Below are positions 7,006-15,302 of a stretch of DNA of 45,656 nt, piece by piece (the first letter of the stretch is position 1; every line of letters starts with the position of its first letter). Source of the DNA: Acidobacteriaceae bacterium (GTDB taxonomy: Bacteria > Acidobacteriota > Terriglobia > Terriglobales > Acidobacteriaceae); NCBI GenBank assembly GCA_003138975.1, contig PLHQ01000154.1, forward strand, positions 26,473 to 72,128, read 5' to 3'. Both the position numbers and the translations under genes were made by a program. The notes below the pieces were generated by a model that was not told the DNA's origin, did not search any database, and saw only the letters and a list, made by a program, of their open reading frames with translations.

Positions 7006-9849
7006 GTGCCGCTCGAACTGAAAGAGACTCTCAATCTGCCCAAAACCGCCTTCCCGATGAAGGCTAACCTGCCTCAGAATGAGCCCAAAATGCTGGCGCG
7101 CTGGGAGCAGGCGAGAATCTACGAGCGCATCCGGGAAGCCCGCAAGGGTTCACCCACTTACATTCTGCACGATGGGCCGCCCTACACGAGCGGACCTATC
7201 CATATGGGTACAGCGCTGAATAAGTGCCTGAAGGATTTCATCGTCAAGTCAAAGACCATGGCGGGCTTTGATGCGCCCTACGTGCCGGGGTGGGATTGTC
7301 ATGGTCTCCCAATTGAGATCAAAGTCGATAAGGAACTGGGCGGTAAGAAACTGCAGATGCGTCCCATGGACGTGCGGGGAGAGTGCCGGAAGTATGCCCA
7401 GAAATTCCTTGACCTGCAGCGGCAGCAATTCAAGCGCATTGGCGTGTTCGGGCGCTTTGACCGCCCGTATGCCACCATGAATCCGCAGTATGAGTCGGTG
7501 GTGCTCTCGACGTTTTTTTCGTTTTACGAGAATGGATTCGTCTACAAAGGCCTACGTGCGGTTTATTGGTGCATGCACGATGAGACCGCTCTGGCCGAGG
7601 CGGAAGTCGAGTACGAGAATCACACCAGTTCCACTGTGTGGGTGAAGTACGGATTGCTCGACGATCCAGCAAAGATCGATGCGGCTCTGGCGGGAAAGAA
7701 GGTTTCAACGATCATCTGGACTACTACGCCGTGGACTTTGCCTGCGTCCATGGCGGTGGCTTTCCATCCGCATGAAGAATATGTTGCTTTAGAATCCGGC
7801 GGCGAAGTTTACATTGTGGCAGCGAAGCTGGCGAAGGATGTCGCCGAGAAGTGCAACATCCCGGATCCGCGCGAGCTTGCCTATTTCCCCGGAAGCAAGA
7901 TGGAGCGACTGAACTTTCAGCATCCATTTCTGGATCGCAAAATCCTCGGCGTGCTCGCCGACTACGTCACCATGGATACGGGAACCGGCGTGGTCCATAC
8001 GGCGCCTTCTCACGGCGCGGAGGACTTTGTTACTGGCGTAAAGTACGGGCTCGACGCCACCAGCAACGTGGACGAAAAAGGGATCCTGCGCAATGGGCTA
8101 GCAGAATACAACGGTAAGCGCGTATGGGAGGCGAATCAGCCGATCATCGATCTGCTCAAGAGCCGCGGCGCTCTGCTACATACGGAAAAGACCGAGCATT
8201 CCTACCCGCACTGCTGGCGCTGCCATAATCCGGTCATTTTTCGCGCCACCGAGCAGTGGTTCATCTCGATGGAAACGCCGATGCCGGGTGGAAAATCGAA
8301 GGATGACACGTTGCGCAGCCGAACACTGGAAGAGATCAAGCATGTGAAATGGGATCCGGCCTGGGGCGAAGAGCGGCTCTCGAACATGATCGCTACGCGT
8401 CCGGACTGGTGCATTTCACGGCAGCGGGTGTGGGGCGTTCCCATCGCGGTGTTTCTTTGCGAGAGCTGCCGCAAGCCGCTCAATGATCAGGCTGTCAATC
8501 GCAAGGTGGTTGAGTTGTTCGCCCGGGCTGGCGCTGACGCTTGGTTTACTTCCGAGTCCGACACGATTCTTCCCGCGGCTACGAAGTGTCCGCACTGTGG
8601 AAGCACCAGATTCGAAAAGGAAACCGACATCTTTGACGTGTGGCTGGAATCCGGGGCCAGCTATCTCGCGTTGATCGCCGATGAACCGACATATCCCTGG
8701 CCGTCCGACCTCTATCTGGAAGGCGGGGACCAATACCGTGGCTGGTTTCAGTCGTCACTTCTGTGCGCGATGGGCACGCACGGGACGCCCCCGTACAAAG
8801 GCGTAGTCACGCCGGGATGGACGCTCGATGACAAAGGTCAGGCCATGTCGAAGTCTCGGGGCAACGACGTGGATCCGGTGGATATCTCGGATCGGCTCGG
8901 TGCGGAAGTGGTGAGGCTTTGGGTCGCGTCGGTTGATTTCCGGGAAGACGTGGTTGGATCCGAACAGCTGATGCTGCGCATCGCGGAAAACTATCGCAAG
9001 ATTCGAAACACGTTTCGTTACATCCTGGGGAATCTTGGAGACTTCGATCCGCAGACTGACGCTGTTCCCTTCGAGAACATGGAAGCTCTTGACCAGTACA
9101 TGCTGTGCCAGACGCTGGCTTTCGCCTCCGATGTGAAAGACTCGTACGCCGAGTTCGCGTTCCACAAGATTTATCACCGCTTAAATCATTTCTGCATCGT
9201 CGACCTGAGTGCGTTCTACTTTGATGTGCTCAAAGACCGCCTTTACATCTCCGCGCCAAAGTCGCAAGCCCGGCGCAGCGCGCAGGCCGCGATTTGGCAC
9301 ATCGGCGAAGCGTTGGTGCGATTGCTCGCCCCTATCATGAGCTTCACCTCGGAAGAGGTCTGGAGCTATTTGCCGAAGGCTGTGGGACGCGACGAAAGCG
9401 TGCATCTCGCCTTGTTTCCTTCGGCAGCGGACATTCTGGGCGATCCGAGCCATGCCACCAAGCGCTGCGAAGAGAAGGCTGGCGAAGATTGGACTACCCT
9501 TCGTTCCGTGCGCGACGAGGTTCTGAAGGCGCTTGAAGAAGCTCGAAACAACAAACTGATCGGCACCGGCCTTGAAGCTCAAATCAACGTTGCTGCCTCC
9601 AACCCGGTCTATTCGGTGTTGTCTCGTCACGTCGACCAACTGCGCTATCTGTTCATTGTTTCTGCGGTAACGCTTAGCCAGGCTTCCGGCAATGGCACAG
9701 GAGGCGTGCACGTTGAAGTGAAGAAAGCGGACGGGCTAAAGTGCGAGCGTTGTTGGAATTACTCAATCCATGTGGGCGAGGATAAGAGGTATCCGACGGT
9801 GTGCGAGCGCTGCAGTGCCGTTCTGAAAGAAATCGGAGAATCCCGCTAG
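7006..9849 (+). CDS. ileS: Isoleucyl-tRNA synthetase
   Basis: A class I synthetase charging tRNA-Ile, with CP1 editing domain. The frame is open from 6910, but the promoter at 6943-6971 and the family N-terminus (xxELKETLNLPKTAFPM) point to the GTG at 7006, preceded by GGGAG. That gives 947 residues, normal for bacterial IleS. Visible signatures: the HIGH-type motif HMGT (about 66-69) after GPPYTSGPI, the editing-domain TTTPWTLP segment, WFQSSLL, and the KMSKS-type AMSKS (about 613-617). The C-terminus holds a CERCW...CERC zinc knuckle, typical of the bacterial (not eukaryote-like, mupirocin-resistant) subtype. There is no T-box or other long leader. Downstream genes have their own -10 element, so ileS is probably monocistronic. 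Confidence 0.97.
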   Translation: MPLELKETLNLPKTAFPMKANLPQNEPKMLARWEQARIYERIREARKGSPTYILHDGPPYTSGPIHMGTALNKCLKDFIVKSKTMAGFDAPYVPGWDCHGLPIEIKVDKELGGKKLQMRPMDVRGECRKYAQKFLDLQRQQFKRIGVFGRFDRPYATMNPQYESVVLSTFFSFYENGFVYKGLRAVYWCMHDETALAEAEVEYENHTSSTVWVKYGLLDDPAKIDAALAGKKVSTIIWTTTPWTLPASMAVAFHPHEEYVALESGGEVYIVAAKLAKDVAEKCNIPDPRELAYFPGSKMERLNFQHPFLDRKILGVLADYVTMDTGTGVVHTAPSHGAEDFVTGVKYGLDATSNVDEKGILRNGLAEYNGKRVWEANQPIIDLLKSRGALLHTEKTEHSYPHCWRCHNPVIFRATEQWFISMETPMPGGKSKDDTLRSRTLEEIKHVKWDPAWGEERLSNMIATRPDWCISRQRVWGVPIAVFLCESCRKPLNDQAVNRKVVELFARAGADAWFTSESDTILPAATKCPHCGSTRFEKETDIFDVWLESGASYLALIADEPTYPWPSDLYLEGGDQYRGWFQSSLLCAMGTHGTPPYKGVVTPGWTLDDKGQAMSKSRGNDVDPVDISDRLGAEVVRLWVASVDFREDVVGSEQLMLRIAENYRKIRNTFRYILGNLGDFDPQTDAVPFENMEALDQYMLCQTLAFASDVKDSYAEFAFHKIYHRLNHFCIVDLSAFYFDVLKDRLYISAPKSQARRSAQAAIWHIGEALVRLLAPIMSFTSEEVWSYLPKAVGRDESVHLALFPSAADILGDPSHATKRCEEKAGEDWTTLRSVRDEVLKALEEARNNKLIGTGLEAQINVAASNPVYSVLSRHVDQLRYLFIVSAVTLSQASGNGTGGVHVEVKKADGLKCERCWNYSIHVGEDKRYPTVCERCSAVLKEIGESR

Positions 9850-9986
9850 TCGGCTTTTCTGAACGGCGGGCTAAGATTGCTTGTCAGGACCGCATACCTG
9901 TCCGGATCACACTGCCTGCGAATTGGCGAGAAGCTGAGTAAACGTTGTAACCCTCATGTTGGTTCCGTGCATCATTAGGAGGGCTG

Positions 9987-9992
9987 TATAAT
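9987..9992 (+). promoter_or_regulatory. -10 element of the coxB-like/cytochrome c pair
   Basis: A consensus TATAAT lies 20 bp before the GTG start of the CuA protein. No good -35 is visible at 16-18 bp. AGGAGGG at 9977-9983 lies upstream of this element, so it cannot serve as the ribosome site of a transcript starting here. Confidence 0.5.
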
Positions 9993-10012
9993 TTGCCCGG
10001 ATCGAGCGACCT

Positions 10013-10537
10013 GTGAATTGGCGAAAGCTGCGAACCTTCTTGCTCACCGTGCTGGTTCTGTGCCTCATACCAGCCACGCGCTACTACCAGATTGATGCTC
10101 CGCTGTTGCATTTCTTGAAAGGCTCGCGCGATGTTGATCCACTGTCGCTGCACTTGGCGGGAGAGTTCGTAGAGAACAATCTTGGCACCGAGCAAGGTGC
10201 CGATGGCTCGGTGACGGTGCGCATGATCGCACAGCAATATTTGTTTGTTCCACACTGCATTCTGGTTCCCGCCGGAGTTCCGGTTCATCTTCGCATTACC
10301 AGCGCTGACGTTGTCCACGCCCTTGCTTTCAATGGCACGGACTACAACGTAAAGGTGCTGCCGGGCACGATCAGCGAGGCTCAACTTCAGTTTTCCAGTC
10401 CGGGCGAATTCAAGACGGTGTGCCGCGAGTTTTGTGGAGCGGGACATTACGCCATGCGATCCGAGTTGAAAGTTGTGCCGCGAGACCAGTTCCCTGTTTT
10501 ACGGTCGGGAGAGAGGGGGAACTGTGCGGCGCAATAG
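10013..10537 (+). CDS. Orphan cytochrome c oxidase subunit II-like CuA protein
   Basis: This is a 174-residue membrane-anchored cupredoxin facing the periplasm. One N-terminal helix (about 7-22) is followed by a cupredoxin domain with the complete CuA ligand set: His102, then Cys137, Glu139, Cys141, His145 and Met148 in CREFCGAGHYAM. The protein is much shorter than mitochondrial-type CoxB (two helices) and is closer to the one-helix subunit II of ba3-type oxidases. No subunit I or III gene is adjacent. The start is GTG. The 3' end overlaps the start of the diheme cytochrome by 14 bp, so the two are coupled. It probably passes electrons between cytochrome c and a terminal oxidase encoded elsewhere, which is an inference. 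Confidence 0.85.
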   Translation: MNWRKLRTFLLTVLVLCLIPATRYYQIDAPLLHFLKGSRDVDPLSLHLAGEFVENNLGTEQGADGSVTVRMIAQQYLFVPHCILVPAGVPVHLRITSADVVHALAFNGTDYNVKVLPGTISEAQLQFSSPGEFKTVCREFCGAGHYAMRSELKVVPRDQFPVLRSGERGNCAAQ

Positions 10538-11270
10538 CGGACGCTCCTCAGTCTGGAATTTCCTGCGAGTCACTGCTGTTGTTTTTGCGGCGAGTTCACT
10601 TCTCCTTGTGGCAAGTGACAACGCACCGGAGCGGGTGCCATCCTACGTGTCATGGTCGCAGGAGACGTTGGCCGCGGCCTCGGCTGGGGATGCCTTTCGC
10701 GGAATGCTTCTCGCCAAGCGTTGCGATCACTGCCATGGCTCGGAGGGTTTTAGCGCCACGGGTTCAACTCCCAACCTCGCCGACATGGACGAGCTGGCGA
10801 TCTGGAAAGAGCTCGAAGATTTTCGAAGTCACAAACGAATATCGCGAGCCATGGAACCCATTGCGGAATCGCTTTCGTCGCGGGACGTGGCTGATGTCGT
10901 CGCTTATTACTCGAAGCTGCCCGTGTATACCGACCCACAGGACAACCGCAATTTTCCTGGATCGCGCCCCGGTCCAGGTCATGCGGCGATCGCATCGCAT
11001 CTGGTTGCGTTTGGAGACGGTGAGCGTGGCATTCCGCCTTGCCAAAGCTGCCATGGTCCGGTTGCCTATCGTCCGGGGGTGCCGTCCCTCATGACGCAAA
11101 ACTCTGAGTATGTTCTGAGCCAGCTCGAAGCATTCGCGAATCGGAGTCGTGCCAACGACATCAACATGCCGATGCGTACGATCTCGACGCTACTCACTGA
11201 AGATGAAAGGCATGCGCTTGCGGAGTATTACGGTTCGGGCCTCGGGCTTCAGCCGGGAAGCTCTAGATAA
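10524..11270 (+). CDS. Periplasmic diheme c-type cytochrome
   Basis: An upstream in-frame ATG-less extension to 10473 exists, but GTG 10524 is preceded by a near-perfect GAGAGGGGGA ribosome site and gives a proper signal peptide (a basic start, then LRVTAVVFAASSLLLVA). The mature protein has two class I cytochrome c domains: CDHCH at about 67-71 and CQSCH at about 173-177, each followed by a plausible axial Met (about 110; about 215 or 217 in NMPM). Each domain has the usual C-terminal helix (VADVVAYYSKL; ERHALAEYYGSG). It overlaps the CuA protein by 14 bp, so it is the obvious redox partner. It ends 23 bp from the convergent korB. Confidence 0.9.
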   Translation: MRRNSGRSSVWNFLRVTAVVFAASSLLLVASDNAPERVPSYVSWSQETLAAASAGDAFRGMLLAKRCDHCHGSEGFSATGSTPNLADMDELAIWKELEDFRSHKRISRAMEPIAESLSSRDVADVVAYYSKLPVYTDPQDNRNFPGSRPGPGHAAIASHLVAFGDGERGIPPCQSCHGPVAYRPGVPSLMTQNSEYVLSQLEAFANRSRANDINMPMRTISTLLTEDERHALAEYYGSGLGLQPGSSR

Positions 11271-11293
11271 TACGATAATACGTGCGGGAAGTT

Positions 11294-12334
11294 TTAGCGC
11301 AATTCCTCCATCGCCGCATCGAGCGCTGCCTTGCCCGGGCGTGTCATCGATTCCGGCAGCGTGGCCAGGGGCTGATCGACTACATTCAGCATATCGAGGA
11401 AGCTGGGAGCTTTGGTGTTCACGTAGAAAATTCCAGTCAGAACTTCGCCTTTGTCGTGCGCCTCATTCAGGCGCGTCATGGCTGCGATCCTGTCGGTCGG
11501 ATCGTAATCTTCTTCCAGCTTGCGCAGTTGCAGGTGGGAACCATCGTGCATGGTGACGCTGACGGTGGTGCCGGGATCGTATTCCACATCGATTTCCTCG
11601 AAGTGAGGCACGAAGCTCATCTCCTGCAAGGCCTCGTCGTGATCCTTCACGTATTTGTAGGATTTGGTCGAGCCTTCGTGATCGTTGAAGGTCACGCAGG
11701 GCGAGACCACATCGAGCATCACCGTGCCATGGTGAGCAATGGCGGCTTTCAACATGGTGCTCAACTGGCGCTTGTCGCCGGAGAACGAGCGGCCGACGAA
11801 CGTTGCACCCAGTTCGATGGCCAAGCCGCAGGTATCAATTGGAGGAAGATCGTTGATCACGCCAGACTTCAGCTTAGAGCCGAGATCGGCAGTCGCCGAG
11901 AACTGGCCTTTGGTGAGGCCGTACACGCCGTTGTCTTCGATGATGTAAATCATGGGAAGGTTGCGGCGCATGAGGTGAACGAACTGGCCGATGCCGATCG
12001 AAGCGGTGTCGCCATCGCCGCTAACGCCCAGCGCAATCAGATCGCGATTGGCGAGCATGGCGCCGGTTGCTACCGACGGCATCCGTCCGTGGACGGAGTT
12101 GAAGCTGTGGGAGCGGTTCATGAAATAAGCGGGACTTTTGGAGGAGCATCCAATCCCGCTCAGCTTCGCGACGCGCTCGGGCTGCACGCCCATGTCATAC
12201 ATGGCCTCGATGATGCGTTCGGAAATGGCGTTGTGGCCGCAGCCGGCGCACAGCGTAGTCTTGCCGCCCTTGTAGTCCAGAACACTCAGGCCGATACGGT
12301 TGGTTTTCGGTTCTGCGGCAGGCGTGGTCGCCAT
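11294..12334 (-). CDS. korB: 2-oxoacid:ferredoxin oxidoreductase, beta subunit
   Basis: This is the thiamine-diphosphate subunit of a 2-oxoglutarate (or broader 2-oxoacid) ferredoxin oxidoreductase. It is 346 residues. Signatures are CAGCGH (Cys29, Cys32), Cys63 in GIGCSSK and a further Cys in VSPCVTF that together fit a [4Fe-4S] site, and the ThDP-binding GDG (106-108) ending in NGVYGLTKGQ. Substrate choice between 2-oxoglutarate and other acids is not certain. Its ATG directly follows the korA stop with no gap, so the subunits are made together. Such enzymes replace or supplement 2-oxoglutarate dehydrogenase and yield reduced ferredoxin. Confidence 0.92.
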   Translation of the reverse strand: MATTPAAEPKTNRIGLSVLDYKGGKTTLCAGCGHNAISERIIEAMYDMGVQPERVAKLSGIGCSSKSPAYFMNRSHSFNSVHGRMPSVATGAMLANRDLIALGVSGDGDTASIGIGQFVHLMRRNLPMIYIIEDNGVYGLTKGQFSATADLGSKLKSGVINDLPPIDTCGLAIELGATFVGRSFSGDKRQLSTMLKAAIAHHGTVMLDVVSPCVTFNDHEGSTKSYKYVKDHDEALQEMSFVPHFEEIDVEYDPGTTVSVTMHDGSHLQLRKLEEDYDPTDRIAAMTRLNEAHDKGEVLTGIFYVNTKAPSFLDMLNVVDQPLATLPESMTRPGKAALDAAMEELR

Positions 12335-14173
12335 TTACTTGCCCTCCATCGTGCTTAGTTCGTCGGTGACGGAGCGCGCATCAAGCGGCAGTCCGTCGAG
12401 ATGGCTGATGCTGCGCAGGCGCGTAGTCAGCTCCGGTTTCAGGTCCAGTTTGAGCAGGCTCAGCATTTGCGCGTCGCGGTTCTGCTCGACGACATAGACG
12501 CGATCGTGCTGCTCAATGAATTCGTGCACTTCGCGGGTAAAGGGATAGGCCCGCAGGCGCAGATAGTCGGTTTCGATGGCGTACTCGCTGCGCAACTGGT
12601 CGCGGCTTTCGGTTACGCCCCAGTGGGAAGTTCCATAGGCGATGATTCCAATCTTCGCGTTTGTGCCCTTGAGGATTTCTGGCCGGGGCACGAAAGAGCG
12701 AGAGGTCTCGAATTTGCGGTTGAGCCGCTCCATGTTGTTCTCGTAATCGTCGGGCCGCTCGCTGTAGTTGGACTTGTCGTTATGACCGCTGCCGCGCGTG
12801 AAGTAGGCGGCCGCGGGATGGTCGGTTCCCGGCAGAGTGCGATATCCCACGCCGTCGCCATCCAAATCTTTGTAGCGGGCAAAGCCGCCCAACTTTGTGA
12901 GATCCTCTTTGTCCAGCACCTTGCCGCGCTTGATTGGCGTCGTCGGATATTCGAAGGGATCGGACATCCAGTTGTTCATGCCGAGATCCAGATCGGACAT
13001 GACGAACACTAGCGTCTGGAATTGTTCAGCCAGATTGAAAGCCTCGGAAGCCATGCTGAAGCACTCGGCGACCGAGCATGGAATCAGCATGATGTGCTTG
13101 GTATCACCGTGAGAAAGAAAGGCCGTCGAAAGAATGTCGCCTTGAGAAGTGCGCGTAGGCAACCCGGTCGATGGGCCAACGCGCTGAATGTCCCAGATCA
13201 CGCCTGGGATTTCTGCGTAATAGGCCAAGCCAGAAAATTCCGACATCAATGAAATGCCCGGACCCGCGGTCGCGGTCATGCTGCGCGCACCGGCCCATCC
13301 GGCGCCGATCACCATGCCGATCGCGGCTAATTCATCTTCTGCCTGGACGATGGCAAAGGTCGCCTTGCCATCGGGCCCGATGCGGTAGTCCTTCATGTAC
13401 TCGATCATCGTCTCCACCAGAGAGGAGGAAGGCGTGATCGGATACCACGTGACTACCGTACATCCGGCAAACACGCTGCCGAGCGCCGCGGCGGAGTTGC
13501 CGTCGATGATGATCTTGCCCGCGGTCTTGTCCATACGCTCGATGCAGAACACTCCGCGTTTCTGTAGGCTGGCTTTCGCGTAATCGAATCCCGCCTGGGC
13601 CGCGGCCAGATTCAAGTTGGCGGCTTTCACCTTTTTCGCAAACTGCTTGCGGATGGCTTTCTCGACTTCACCCATCTCGATTTCGAGCAGTTGTGCGACC
13701 ACGCCCACGTACACCATGTTCTTGACGAGCTTGCGCAGCTTCGCCTCGGGGCATACCGTGGCTACTATTTTGTCGTAGGGAACGGAATAGAAAATCAGAT
13801 CGTCGCGGAGTTTGTTCAGCGCCAGTGGTTCGTCGTAAAGAACGGAAGCGTCCGGAGCCAATGACATCACATCGTCCTGCGCAGTTTCGGCATTCATGGC
13901 AACCAGGAAATCAATTTCCTTCTTGCGGCCAATGTAACCGTCTTTATTGGCGCGAATGGTATACCAGGTCGGCAGACCGGCGATGTTCGAGGGAAACAGA
14001 TTCTTGCCTGAAATCGGCACGCCCATCTGGAAGATTGCACGCAATAAAACCGTATTTGAACTCTGCGAGCCTGAGCCATTCACGGTAGCGACCTGAATGC
14101 TCATGTCATTAACGATGCGCTTGCGCCCCAATTGCCCGCCTGCTCCCTGGGGCACGACATCCGTAGTGGCCAT
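12335..14173 (-). CDS. korA: 2-oxoacid:ferredoxin oxidoreductase, gamma-alpha fusion subunit
   Basis: This is a 612-residue subunit. The N-terminal about 200 residues form the gamma domain (GVPISGKNLFPSNIAGLPTWYTIRANKDGYIGRK) and about 220-612 the alpha (pyrimidine-binding) domain, with VTWYPITPSSSL, TATAGPGISLMSEF and GPSTGLPTRTSQGD. This gamma-alpha fusion is the usual arrangement in two-subunit KorAB enzymes. ATG is preceded by AAGGAAGG. The leader contains two possible -10 hexamers and a perfect hairpin, listed separately. It is followed without gap by korB. Confidence 0.93.
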   Translation of the reverse strand: MATTDVVPQGAGGQLGRKRIVNDMSIQVATVNGSGSQSSNTVLLRAIFQMGVPISGKNLFPSNIAGLPTWYTIRANKDGYIGRKKEIDFLVAMNAETAQDDVMSLAPDASVLYDEPLALNKLRDDLIFYSVPYDKIVATVCPEAKLRKLVKNMVYVGVVAQLLEIEMGEVEKAIRKQFAKKVKAANLNLAAAQAGFDYAKASLQKRGVFCIERMDKTAGKIIIDGNSAAALGSVFAGCTVVTWYPITPSSSLVETMIEYMKDYRIGPDGKATFAIVQAEDELAAIGMVIGAGWAGARSMTATAGPGISLMSEFSGLAYYAEIPGVIWDIQRVGPSTGLPTRTSQGDILSTAFLSHGDTKHIMLIPCSVAECFSMASEAFNLAEQFQTLVFVMSDLDLGMNNWMSDPFEYPTTPIKRGKVLDKEDLTKLGGFARYKDLDGDGVGYRTLPGTDHPAAAYFTRGSGHNDKSNYSERPDDYENNMERLNRKFETSRSFVPRPEILKGTNAKIGIIAYGTSHWGVTESRDQLRSEYAIETDYLRLRAYPFTREVHEFIEQHDRVYVVEQNRDAQMLSLLKLDLKPELTTRLRSISHLDGLPLDARSVTDELSTMEGK

Positions 14174-14197
14174 CCCGACACCTTCCTTATCGATAGG

Positions 14198-14215
14198 GGG
14201 CGGAATGATCCGCCC
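14198..14215. promoter_or_regulatory. Hairpin/operator-like inverted repeat in the korA leader
   Basis: GGGCGGA-ATGA-TCCGCCC is a perfect 7-bp stem with a 4-nt loop. It lies between the putative -10 elements and the AAGGAAGG ribosome site of korA. As DNA it could be an operator; as RNA it would be a stable GC-rich stem just upstream of the ribosome site. Confidence 0.5.
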
Positions 14216-14241
14216 GAATTCTAACTTGAAGGAAACAAATA

Positions 14242-14247
14242 ATTATA
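14242..14247 (-). promoter_or_regulatory. -10 element upstream of korA
   Basis: On the minus strand this reads TATAAT, 68 bp before the korA ATG. A second hexamer, TAGAAT, lies at 14218-14223. No convincing -35 is seen for either. Confidence 0.45.
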
Positions 14248-14337
14248 CGGCGACGGCGCTCCCGGGGCACGCCTAATCGCCGGTCTGCAGCCTGGAGGAA
14301 CCCGCTTGGAAACCAGAAAGAAAAGATTGCTCCGGAC

Positions 14338-15297
14338 TCAAGACTCGGCTTTGAAAAACTGGGCAATGTTGCGGAACTTATTATATCGTGACACGATCAA
14401 GTCAGAAGGGGGAATTTTCTTGAGTTCGGAGAAGTGTTTCTGCAGGCTGACGTCGAGCAGGTTGGCAGCGGCTTCATGATCCCGGTGAGCACCGCCTTCG
14501 GGTTCAGGAACGATATCGTCGATGCAGCCCAATTCGCTGAGATCGGTAGCCGTGATGCGCATGGCTTCGGCGGCCAACTCTTTCTTCGTAGCATCTCGCC
14601 ACATGATGGCGGCGCAGCCCTCGGGAGAGATCACCGAGTAGATTGAGTTCTCCATCATCAGGACGCGGTCGGCCACGGCGATAGCCAACGCTCCGCCGCT
14701 GCCGCCAACTCCGATCACGGTCGCGATGATAGGAACTTCCAGGCTCGCCATCTGGCGCAGGTTGTGTGCGATGGCCTCGGCTTGTCCCCGTTCTTCGGCA
14801 TGAATTCCCGGGTAGGCGCCGTCAGTATCCACCAGGGTAAAAATTGGCCTGTGGAATTTCTCCGCGATCTGCATCACGCGGAGCGCTTTACGGTAACCCT
14901 CTGGATGCGGCGTACCGAAGTTGCGGTACACACGCTGCTTCATGTCCCGGCCCTTTTGAGTGCCGACGACCAGGATTTCATCGCCGTGAAAGCGAGCCAT
15001 GCCACAGACAATTGCCGCATCGTCGCCGAAGGTGCGGTCGCCGTGAATTTCGCTCCAGTCGGTGAACAAGCGCTCGATATAGTCGAGAGTCTGCGGACGC
15101 TGCGGATGCCGGGCCAGTTCCGTTTTTTGCCAGGCTGTCTGCGACGCCTTCATCTCTTCCCTCAGGCTACGGACGCGTTCTTGAAGCTGTGCCAACTGGC
15201 GGTGAGTTTCGTCGCTCTGTCCCGCGCTGGCTTCGATTACCGCAACCTGACGCTCGATCTGATCCAATTCCTGCTGCGCTTTATCGTTTGCTTCCAT
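14338..15297 (-). CDS. accA: Acetyl-CoA carboxylase carboxyltransferase subunit alpha
   Basis: A 319-residue cytoplasmic protein of the crotonase-like carboxyltransferase family. With AccD it moves the carboxyl group from biotin to acetyl-CoA to make malonyl-CoA. The N-terminal about 60 residues are a coiled coil, as in other AccA proteins. The core carries TLDYIERLFTDWSEIHGDRTFGDD, GTQKGRD, and the oxyanion-hole region IGVGGSGGALAIAVAD followed by YSVISPEGCAAIMWRD. The start follows the dnaE stop by 5 bp, so dnaE-accA is an operon, a pairing also seen in other bacteria. accD is not in this window. Confidence 0.96.
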   Translation of the reverse strand: MEANDKAQQELDQIERQVAVIEASAGQSDETHRQLAQLQERVRSLREEMKASQTAWQKTELARHPQRPQTLDYIERLFTDWSEIHGDRTFGDDAAIVCGMARFHGDEILVVGTQKGRDMKQRVYRNFGTPHPEGYRKALRVMQIAEKFHRPIFTLVDTDGAYPGIHAEERGQAEAIAHNLRQMASLEVPIIATVIGVGGSGGALAIAVADRVLMMENSIYSVISPEGCAAIMWRDATKKELAAEAMRITATDLSELGCIDDIVPEPEGGAHRDHEAAANLLDVSLQKHFSELKKIPPSDLIVSRYNKFRNIAQFFKAES

Positions 15298-15302
15298 GTT
15301 TT

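Noticed and set aside
11282-12358. Long plus-strand frame opposite korB
   Set aside because: It is antisense to a well-recognised gene; the residue pattern (His/Gly/Val-rich) is that of a shadow frame.
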